A stretch of 64,000 nt of DNA from Immersiella caudata (Eukaryota; Ascomycota; Sordariomycetes; Sordariales; Lasiosphaeriaceae). Below are positions 54,988-62,292 of the stretch, in pieces (position 1 is the stretch's first letter; each line of letters begins with the position of its first letter). The notes beneath the pieces are model-generated. The model saw nothing but the letters and a program-made list of their open reading frames with translations, was not told the DNA's origin and made no database searches. The stretch covers positions 5,952,001-6,016,000 of the forward strand of contig JAULSU010000002.1 of the NCBI GenBank assembly GCA_030512335.1. Reading direction: 5' to 3'. A program made the position numbers and the translations under genes.

Positions 54988-56823
54988 TTAAACAATAACT
55001 ACCTCGGAAAATCGATTCCTCGCTGCTTGTTTCGCAATGTCGCTGAATGGGATTCTATCCCTGGGTACTTTCCAGAGATCCAGATCCTCAGCCTCACTGA
55101 TCAACTTAAACCTGGCCATAGCTGACGATGAGACTTGTGGGCGCAGCACGAAAAGCCATTTCCCACCATACAACACCCAAAGCTCGTCCCCAGCCTGAAC
55201 TCCAGATCTGCATCTCACAGTATAGCCTTGGGATGTTTCAAACGCCGAATAGAAACGAGCGTTGGTGAAGACTGGCAGATGCTCTTTGATGCTGTCAAAT
55301 CTCACACCCGTTACCTGCAGCTGAGGGCCGCCATCTTGAGAGGAACTTGAGATTCTGGAAACCGGAGGCTGATAGGGAGGGTCGATATACCGAGCAAGGA
55401 GGCCACCGTCGGGAATTTGGCTGAACTGGTCGAGTGGAAGATACTCGGTTGCTGGCCAGTCCGGAGCCCACGAGGCAAGCGGCGAGGGACTCATCTCGTG
55501 TGTGGCAATGGCGTAGCGGAATATGTCGAGGTTGTTCTCGAAGGAGAGGATGCACTTTGCGGTGTCGGTAAGCGTCAAGTTCAGATTGTTGACCTCGTTG
55601 TAGTCCACCGGTACGTGATAGCCTGGGTGCGCGAGGCCGAGGAATGCGTAGATGCGATCACGCGGATCGGAGCTCCGGCAGTATCGTGACAGGGCTAGAA
55701 CCTCTTTCAGGTCTTCATCCCCTCTCCACGAATCCTTTTGCTCGGTTAGGAGTATGATCGCTGCCAGCGCATCGGCGTTCTCCCTGTTCCGAAGGAATAC
55801 CTCGGCGCAGGGGCCCTGCCAGCTCGGGACGTTGATGTCTTCCAGCTTTAAATCAGCCAGCGCCTGTTCAACCCGGTAGCGCGAAACAGTCAAGTCCTTG
55901 AGGACGCAACATAGATTGTGCAGAATCTTGGAGAGCGAGTCCCAGTCGATCCAGCGGTCCTGGTGCATGAAATGCACCCTGGCTGAGCAGATGAACTCTT
56001 GGCGAACCCAAGACCGTGACCACCAGGGGGAACCGATGAAGTCGTAAAAGGCAAGCCAGCCTTGGAGGAACGTGGGTCTGCCGATCTGGCTCAGCAGTGT
56101 CCGCAGAATCGGGGATTCGCCAAATCCAAGGTAACGAAACTCAGGCTCCAGGGTGATAATGTCGTTGGAGAGTTGGTTCAGCCAGTCGATGCTTCTTATT
56201 TTCGGTCGCGGCCTCGAATCGTCGGCGAGGTTTCGCGATGCTGATGCAAGGCAGACAAAGGTCGCCTTGGCTTCGAAGTATATGTTTCGCATGAAGCCTA
56301 CTTGATGCGAGCGCTCCAGGTAGCTGTGCTGGTCGATGCAGATCTGGTCGACCCAAAGGAGACAATCTTCGTCCTTGGCATGTTTAGTGTTCCAGAATTC
56401 GAGGACCTGGGATAGAGCCTGGTTCAGATTTTTGAAGACGTTGAACCGCAGTCCGGAGACGAAGATGGGGGTTGGGTTGGATGGGTCGCCAGCGCAGTAG
56501 GATAAGGCGCGGAAGCGGTTCTTCAGCTGGGATAAGGGTCTTGCTGGTAAGAGTTTGCACTGGATCAGACCGTCCCGGAGCGCAGGAAGTAGCCTGATGA
56601 TCCTGATATCGCGACGGGTGGGGTCTAAGCGGTCGTAGTGGAATTGTTGGTAAAAGGATTCGTTTTCGGGCGTTACGAAGCTGCCGAATAAAGGCGGGGG
56701 TTTGACATTGGGGGTTGGGCTTGGACGGTCTGTGATTGGAGTTGCAGGAGTTGTGGTTCGATGATGAGTGTTGAGGCCGAGATCCTCGGAGAGGGCTAAT
56801 GGACGATTAGTAGGGTGAATCAT
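54988..56823 (-). CDS. HET-domain (heterokaryon incompatibility) protein
   Basis: Single exon, 611 aa from the ATG at 56823 (MIHPTNRPLALSED). A Pro/Thr-rich N-terminus precedes the HET domain (about 65-220). Its blocks are IRIIRLLPALRDGLIQCKL, FRALSYCAGDPSNPTPIFVSG, NLNQALSQVLEFW, LLWVDQICIDQ, HQVGFMRNIYFEAKATFVCLA. Later come SPWWSRSWVRQEF and SRYCRSSDPRDRIYAFLGLA, standard for the family. In relatives this domain drives cell death after non-self fusion; most members have no tested role. There is no NACHT, WD or ankyrin partner domain. Only 77 bp separate its stop from that of the MATE-like gene. Confidence 0.88.
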   Translation of the reverse strand: MIHPTNRPLALSEDLGLNTHHRTTTPATPITDRPSPTPNVKPPPLFGSFVTPENESFYQQFHYDRLDPTRRDIRIIRLLPALRDGLIQCKLLPARPLSQLKNRFRALSYCAGDPSNPTPIFVSGLRFNVFKNLNQALSQVLEFWNTKHAKDEDCLLWVDQICIDQHSYLERSHQVGFMRNIYFEAKATFVCLASASRNLADDSRPRPKIRSIDWLNQLSNDIITLEPEFRYLGFGESPILRTLLSQIGRPTFLQGWLAFYDFIGSPWWSRSWVRQEFICSARVHFMHQDRWIDWDSLSKILHNLCCVLKDLTVSRYRVEQALADLKLEDINVPSWQGPCAEVFLRNRENADALAAIILLTEQKDSWRGDEDLKEVLALSRYCRSSDPRDRIYAFLGLAHPGYHVPVDYNEVNNLNLTLTDTAKCILSFENNLDIFRYAIATHEMSPSPLASWAPDWPATEYLPLDQFSQIPDGGLLARYIDPPYQPPVSRISSSSQDGGPQLQVTGVRFDSIKEHLPVFTNARFYSAFETSQGYTVRCRSGVQAGDELWVLYGGKWLFVLRPQVSSSAMARFKLISEAEDLDLWKVPRDRIPFSDIAKQAARNRFSEVVIV

Positions 56824-57605
56824 GTCCCCACTCGACTCTTGTATCACGAGTGGGTTGTCTTGGTGGTTTCACAAGGTTGGTCCAGATACCTAGACGACGT
56901 CAACACTGCATCGGATCATCTCCTCGGGGTTTCCTGCACGCAATTGAGGCCATGGCTGCCTAAAATTCACGATTCCACGTTTGCACGGCGGGGATTGGAA
57001 AATTGGAAGGGGCCGGGATAGAGGTAGGCAGTGTCCGATCTAGCCAATGCCGGCTGTGTCCAAGAGACAACGATTGGTCAAATGGATCACTGCATCTTGG
57101 CCCAAGACTACCTACCACCTACCAGTGCCCTCGCACTGAGTTCTCCCCCCTTCTGTCTCTTTTTTTTTTTTTTTTTTTTTTTTTTTGTGTGTACACAGGC
57201 CACACACCATGAAAACTCAATGCATTCATCGGATGACTGAAAGCTGAAAAGACTGCCCACAAAAACAGAGTGTAATCGTTAGATTATGCCTGGCCTTTCG
57301 GGTGCTCAGCTGTCAGGCTTGGAAGGTGCGGATGGAAGATTGAGGACCCCGCGCCGAAATGGTTCTGGCATTTCACGCGGGCAGAAACCCCACTCAATCA
57401 AGCAACCTTCCAAGTTCGAACCATCTTTCACAGAAAAGTCGGGCTCAGAGGTGGCGGGCGATCCACGGTGAAAACCCAGAAGTAACTATTAAAGGTGATG
57501 AGCGCTTTTTCTCTCGCCGAGGCCCTCGCTGACCTGTCGTACCTCGCTCCCTAGCTCCTCAAACCCACCAGCACCTTCAAACGGCGGCCATCTAACCCGC
57601 CCGCC
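56824..57605. other. Divergent promoter interval, HET / isochorismatase-like
   Basis: About 780 bp with a T27 run at 57160-57186. Two overlapping plus-strand frames across the T run encode artefactual poly-Phe. No other feature is seen. Confidence 0.45.
57160..57186. repeat. T27 homopolymer
   Basis: Twenty-seven consecutive T in the divergent promoter between the HET and isochorismatase-like genes. Its length is likely variable. Confidence 0.9.
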
Positions 57606-58562
57606 ATGTCTGCCACCGAGCTGCCGTCCATCGTAAGCAACTCTACGGCCACCGCCGCCCTCGTTGGCAACGCGGGATCCAACTTCTGGCTCTTCAGCCC
57701 CGAGACAGGCTGGGACCTCACCCACCCCTCATCACCCGAGGGCTCTCTGCCGCCCGCCCGCCGCCTCACCGTCACTACGACGACAGCGCCAATCACCATC
57801 GACCCCGACAAGACAGCCCTGATCGTCATCGATATGCAAAACTTCTTCCTCTCGCCTGCAATGGGTCGCTCGCGTGGACCCGGCCACGAAGCCGAGGAGG
57901 TTCTTCTCTCGACCGCCTTCCCCGCCGCCCGCGAGGCCGGCATCCGCATTGTCCATGTTACATGGGGCATCAGCGATGAGGAGCTGGCCGTTCTTCCGCC
58001 CGTCCTCTTCAGAGCCTTTGGGTACAAGCAGACAACGACAGACGAGGACAGCGAGGATCATCATGATGAGAAGAAGGGCACCAAGGACGTCGGACACGAC
58101 CTCGGATCCCTCAAGTTCCCCGACGGCACCACCGTCGCTGCAGGCCGCATGCTGATGCGCGGCCAGTGGAACACGGCTTTGTACGGCCGGCTTCAAAAGA
58201 GCTTCGATGATTCTCAGGGGACATCGATGCCTCAGAGGCGCTTCCACAAGAACAGGTTGTCGGGCTTCTGGGCCGGCTCGAGTGACTCCCGGGCCCTCAC
58301 CGGTTACCTGGGGGAACATCACATCACGACGTTGCTCTTCACCGGGGTCAACACCGATCAATGCGTCTTGGCGTCGTTACAAGATGCATGCAACTTGGGT
58401 TTCGACACTGTTCTTCTCAGGGATGGGTGCGGGACTACGAGCCCTGACTACGCGAGGTTGATGGTCGAGTATAATGCACGGAAGTCGTGGGGGTTCGTGT
58501 CGTCATGCAAGGACTTGGCTCATGGGGTGAAGGCCGCGAAGGGACATGCTTTGTCCTTGTAA
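57606..58562 (+). CDS. Isochorismatase-like cysteine hydrolase
   Basis: Single exon, 318 aa. The fold is visible as TALIVIDMQNFFLSP (nucleophile-partner Asp), AAREAGIRIVHVTWG, HKNRLSGFWAGS (catalytic Lys) and LLFTGVNTDQCVLASLQDACNLGFDTVLLRDGCGTT (catalytic Cys, with the cis-peptide-like VNTDQC pattern). An Asp/Glu/His-rich insertion near residues 145-155 is unusual. The N-terminal 50 residues are a leader with no clear targeting signal. Family members hydrolyse isochorismate, nicotinamide, ureidoacrylate or similar amides and vinyl ethers. Secreted or transported forms in plant-associated fungi act on salicylate precursors, but substrate cannot be read here. Confidence 0.92.
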   Translation: MSATELPSIVSNSTATAALVGNAGSNFWLFSPETGWDLTHPSSPEGSLPPARRLTVTTTTAPITIDPDKTALIVIDMQNFFLSPAMGRSRGPGHEAEEVLLSTAFPAAREAGIRIVHVTWGISDEELAVLPPVLFRAFGYKQTTTDEDSEDHHDEKKGTKDVGHDLGSLKFPDGTTVAAGRMLMRGQWNTALYGRLQKSFDDSQGTSMPQRRFHKNRLSGFWAGSSDSRALTGYLGEHHITTLLFTGVNTDQCVLASLQDACNLGFDTVLLRDGCGTTSPDYARLMVEYNARKSWGFVSSCKDLAHGVKAAKGHALSL

Positions 58563-58603
58563 GGGCCGAGAAGAAGCCTATACGCATGAGTGCGGACGCA
58601 GTG

Positions 58604-58702
58604 TGGACGCTGGGGAGGTTCTGAAAGGGAAAAGGCGGCGATGTCTGTGGTTTTCAGGCAGGGCTGAGGCCAAACACGGACGGGGTGTAGAAGCTGGGTA
58701 GA
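58604..58702 (+). pseudogene. Relic of a MATE-like gene 3' end
   Basis: About 100 bp that align by eye with the last codons and 3' flank of the MATE-like gene (54859-54950). Shared blocks run in the same order: GTGGACG; CTGAAAGGG/TTGAAGGGG; GCGRCG; GGTTTTCAGGCAGGG-TGAGG; CAAA-ACGG-C-GGGTGT; GGGT-AG. The core at 58650-58693 is roughly 85% identical, including the terminal Phe-Arg-Gln-Gly-stop codons. The rest of the gene is absent. It is probably the stub of a deleted tandem copy. Confidence 0.5.
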
Positions 58703-58782
58703 CATTTATCTCCAAAGCTTATTGTCTTGCATCTGACTGTTTCCTTGTTTTCGACGTTGTTTGATATCCGCCATTCGTTTTG

Positions 58783-58788
58783 TATAAA
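58783..58788 (+). promoter_or_regulatory. TATA box of the downstream two-exon gene
   Basis: GTATAAAAG lies about 225 bp upstream of the ATG at 59008. It is followed by a CAACA-rich leader and a 5'-UTR intron, the layout of a well-expressed gene. Confidence 0.55.
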
Positions 58789-58806
58789 AGTCGCTGTTGT
58801 TATGTT

Positions 58807-58846
58807 CAACAGCACTCAACAACATCCAACAACACCCAACAACACT
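58807..58846 (+). repeat. CAACA-type tandem repeat in a 5' leader
   Basis: Imperfect ~10-11-bp units (CAACAGCACT, CAACAACATC, CAACAACACC, CAACAACACT) just downstream of the TATA box. Unstructured CAA-rich leaders favour translation. Confidence 0.7.
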
Positions 58847-58908
58847 ACATGAACGAACCTAGCATTTCAGCACTTCAGCATCTAAGTAGTTGACCCGAAC
58901 ACATCAAG

Positions 58909-59002
58909 GTAAGTTTGTCCGTTGATCTTTGCCAGTTGATCGACAGGTGTGACCTTATCATCGGAAATCTTTCCGAACTTTCGCCCATCACGGTATCAAT
59001 AG
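58909..59002 (+). other. 5'-UTR intron
   Basis: Donor AAG|GTAAGT at 58909 and acceptor AATAG at 59002 enclose 94 nt. Splicing places the next ATG (59008) five bases after the junction, in the leader of the two-exon gene. Confidence 0.5.
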
Positions 59003-59007
59003 GTATC

Positions 59008-60142
59008 ATGGAAACCACAGCCGTGGTTCACACTGCCCCCCGGGAGGTGCAAGATGTGATCTTTCGTAAAGCCTTCTTTACCCCCGGTATCCACTTCTTC
59101 GGCCTTGAAGCCGACTACAACTTCGACTTTGAACTTTTACACGGATTCTACTATGCAGAAGCCATGCGGAAGGTGTGCCCCGAGCTTAGATCACCGCGTC
59201 CGCGCCCTGAAAACAACCCCCTCTGGTGGGTGCTAGACGAGCTTGAAACCCTCGACTTTGGCACTTGGCATTACCTACAAAACGATCTCTCAAACCTCCC
59301 TTGCGCTCGTACAACCCTTTTCAGCAGCAAGAACCCCTCTGCGTATGTTACGCGATCTGACCTCAACGCCGTATTTGAGCAGTCATCTATTGAAACTAGC
59401 TGTGCTATTACGAACGCCTCTGGCTGGGTCAAACTGAACCCGATGGAAATCCCAAGCTTAGATGCCAAGGTGAGCAGGAAACGTCAAGACTGCACCATGT
59501 GTATAAACACCTAGACTGGCCTTGCCTGCCTCCAAATCCCTAACGGGACGTCCTAGAGCCTGTGACTGGAATCCCATTTCAACACCAATTGGGTTTTTTC
59601 TTTTCTTTCTTTTTTTCTTTTTTTCTTTTTTTCTTTTTTTCAAATCCTTGTCTGAATTTTATGAAATTGAGGCCCTGGTGGTGGAATGGCGGCCTAGGCA
59701 ACAGGATTCGGAGTTGAAAAAGGCTTGGCCAGAGGACTGGCTCTGCGATTGGCAAGAGGTATACGAAGAGGACGAGACGAAGGGGACCTCGGAGGCAACT
59801 GATGGAATCAAGGAGCCTGAGATGTGGAGCAGAGCCTGGCTAAAACGTCATTATCGAGACTGGAGCAAACGGCTGCTGGAGCAGCAAATCATGCTACCAC
59901 ACCGCTTTCCACGCTTGACGGAGTTGTTCTTCCTAGACTGCGCTATCCGCTTAATGAGCGGAATGGAGCCCAGCGATAAGGCCCGTAGATGGCGTGGTGG
60001 GAAGTACGAGTTTGTGGACGTCTTGGAGGGTGACAATGTTTGGGAGAGGGAGAAGGATGGCCATCCTGGCTGCTTGGAGGAGTATGAGGCAGCGCCTGCC
60101 ATAGCCGATGCAAAAGAGAACTATGTTCTCCTGAGGTGGTAA
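59008..60142 (+). CDS. Hypothetical two-exon protein
   Basis: Exons 59008-59469 and 59672-60142 (phase 0) give 310 aa. I do not recognise a family. METTAVVHTAPREVQDVIFRKAFFTPGIHFFGLE recalls the first part of fungal 2EXR/F-box-like proteins, but the match is weak. The rest is aromatic and acidic (NNPLWWVLDELETLDFGTW, AWPEDWLCDWQEVYEEDE, HRFPRLTELFFLDCAIRLM, YVLLRW). A TATA box, CAACA leader and 5'-UTR intron support transcription. The coding intron is doubtful: donor GTGAGC at 59470 is good, but the acceptor used (ATTGAG at 59671) is weak. A better CTAAC...TAG acceptor at 59556 would end the protein two codons later, giving a 156-aa form. A T/C-rich microsatellite lies in this intron. Confidence 0.52.
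59593..59641 (+). repeat. T(4-7)C microsatellite
   Basis: Imperfect repeats of T runs separated by single C inside the putative intron of the two-exon gene. It may have expanded the intron and moved splicing. Confidence 0.8.
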
Positions 60143-60681
60143 TTTACAAGCGGTTGTATCCTCAGCGAACGTGGCGAACTTCATGTCAATAACGAGTACG
60201 CGGAGCACTATGTTTTTGACCGTTGTGCTAAGGTAGTAAAGGTGAGGATGCTGGCTTGCATTCTAGCGGTGTGAGCCGACATCTCCCTTCATGGACACTA
60301 CCGGAGGCAATAGTAGCCTTGGCAAAGTTCCCACACGCTTACGGTCTTTCTCTGCACTGTCACACCTCTTAAACCGTCGCATCTAAGCACTGATACCACC
60401 ATGGCCTTCCAAGACGTCAGCTCAGATGCCTATTTACATGAAGAATTCCACTTGTAAGAAAACAAAAAGACCCTTACCAAGTTTGACCTTGGGTAGTGCG
60501 TGTAGTTCGCAAATAAAACCAGAATTGAGAGTGTATGGTGCCTGTTGATAAAATGATTCAAAAGTACCTACGTACCTACAAAGTACCTTGCTTACATATG
60601 GGTCTTTCGTGGTGGCAGCATTTCACACCTTCCCGTCGACCTCTTTCCTCTCCCCGTACCGCTCCCGTTCCTTGACTTCAC
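60143..60681. other. Intergenic after the two-exon gene
   Basis: About 540 bp of AT-richer DNA with TACCTAC-type short repeats at 60560-60590. It holds two convergent 3' ends. No ORF of note. Confidence 0.4.
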
Positions 60682-61843
60682 TCAGCACCCTCTTTTCAGC
60701 GACATTTGATAGAGTGGATAGCCGGCTCTGAGAATCAACAGGGTCAAGAAAACTGCACTGGCAAAGTGGGTATATCCAGACTCGGCGTGATGCGACTGCG
60801 CCCACCGTCGTCGGCTCGGAAGTCGAAGAAAGTTGTGCTGAAGAGGGTCTTTTCGGGGATTGTTGATTAGTCATGAATAGATAGAGAGAGAGAGCTAGAC
60901 GGGGGAGTAAAGAGTGTAGTACCTACCGCTGTAAAGGTTGCCGCAAGAACAAGGTCGTGGCCAATGCGATGACTTTTATCGCGGCGCTGTCCTTTGCCGC
61001 GGCATGGGCTATTTATTGACTTGGAGTCTAAGGATATTGAGTTCGACATCAAGGCCATCTGGCGGCTGAGGTCGTTGTCCCGTTGCGAGAGCAAGTTTGT
61101 AGATCTGTGTGTCATTTAGTCTTTTTGTCATACAACCGGAATTTGCAGAGTGATGCAGGTATTCTTACCGTTGGAAGCATAGCCCTTGCGCCCTGTGCAT
61201 CAGATGCTGTGCACTCGTGTGCATGGTGGCAAGCCAGAACCCAGAACTCGTGCTGCTTCAGCCTTGAGCTGACTGCCATAATTGGCTTCGCGACGCAGAG
61301 GCTTTCTAGCCTCGGGGACCAGCTTCTGACAAAAGTCAGCAGCCTCGAGCAGGTGTGGAGCGAGTTTCATCTGCGCTTCGCAACCATATGTCTTGGAGGC
61401 ACATCTCGAAATGGCTTCGGTGACGTCTTTGGAGATCTCGGCAATGTCCAAGCCTATCTTTATGGAATCCTGTGCGTCGAGGCCGAGGATAATTTTTTTC
61501 TTTTTTTTTTTGGCGGTGCAGGCTTCTGTGCACCTCATCGACCCTGCTTTTGAGGTATTCCAGTCGAAGTTCCACGAGAATTACCGAGGGAAGAAAAAGG
61601 TGATGGGACACGGCAGAGGCAGCGCCTCAGGCAGCGTTTGACCTCGTCGATTTCGTTGTCGCTGTCGTGTAAGCCGCACAAGAGGAAGGAGGTGATGCCG
61701 GTGGTGGGGCGGTAACTTCCCGCAATGGTGAAGAAGGATTTCGTGTTGGAGTCTGTCTTGTCAGAAAAACAGGGGTTTAGGGGCCCTGGGCTTCCGGTCA
61801 GCCTGGATCTGGCACCGTCTGAACGCCAGTCAGCCTCAGCCAT
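60682..61843 (-). pseudogene. Decayed fungal membrane-protein gene (CorA-like TM type)
   Basis: Consecutive protein-like blocks on one strand in changing frames. In order they are: start MAEADWRSDGARS (61843); HHLFLPSVILVELRLEYL with EVHRSLHRQ; an A-rich tract; LDAQDSIKIGLDIAEIS and LAPHLLEAADFCQK; LLSQRDNDLSRQMALMSN with LDSKSI; then in another frame IAHAAAKDSAAIKVIALATTLFL; then in a third ATFTA before a GTAGGT donor. Further on, SRRVWIY breaks into THFASAVFLTLLILRAG. These match the order HPxLLPxIFAEL ... QRDNxLN ... DSxxMKxIAxxTxxFLPATFxA ... SxxFWIYW of a large Pezizomycotina family with C-terminal membrane helices. At least three frameshifts are needed (near 61020, 60945 and 60778). Sequencing error could explain one but hardly all. 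The family label is from memory. Confidence 0.5.
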
Positions 61844-62292
61844 GGTGTTGACGAAGCTGAGTCCTATGGAGTGGTATATGAAGAAGGAGGTTCTAGCTAA
61901 AGGCCAGAACCTCAAAAGAAAGAATAAGCAACCACACGCAATACAATCAAGCCATTTCAACCCACATGATTTCCATCCACTCCAAGGTGTAGTGTTTCTA
62001 ACAGAAGTTAAACAAAGAGAATTTCACTATAATATGACAGCAAAAGGATGAGGTGGGCTGGGGTTTAAGTATAGGACCCTTCGCTGACCGTTGGAGAAAA
62101 CTAAAGTATTAAAGACCTTGAAAAAAATACGCTAACCACTACGCTACCCGCCCACTAGAATCTTTATTAGACATGGTTAAGACGTTAGGGTTCGTCTGGG
62201 CACCTTAAGGACGCCACGTATGTTATAGTTAGATAGGAATGTATCTAGTCTTAGGAAGTATGCTGTTTTACCCTAAAACTGAACCATCAAGC
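61844..62292. other. AT-rich intergenic with tRNA-like relic
   Basis: About 450 bp, distinctly more A/T-rich than the rest of the window from 61900 to 62250. It holds the tRNA-like element listed separately. This composition fits mutated (possibly RIP-affected) repeat DNA. Confidence 0.4.
62053..62155 (-). repeat. Degenerate tRNA-like / SINE-head-like element
   Basis: On the minus strand GTGGGCGGG is followed by TAGCGTAGTGG, a perfect Pol III A box (TRGYNNARNGG), and GTTAGCG. The region ends in AGCCCACC, which can pair with the 5' end (six of seven positions). The expected B box is replaced by GGGTCCTATACTTAAACCC, a T-arm-like stem with a destroyed GGTTCGA loop. The anticodon region is A/T-rich and does not form a normal loop. 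It is not a functional tRNA; more likely a tRNA-derived repeat or dead gene. Confidence 0.35.

Noticed and set aside
57628..58361. Long minus-strand frames opposite the isochorismatase-like gene
   Set aside because: Shadow frames; the plus strand carries the intact catalytic motifs.
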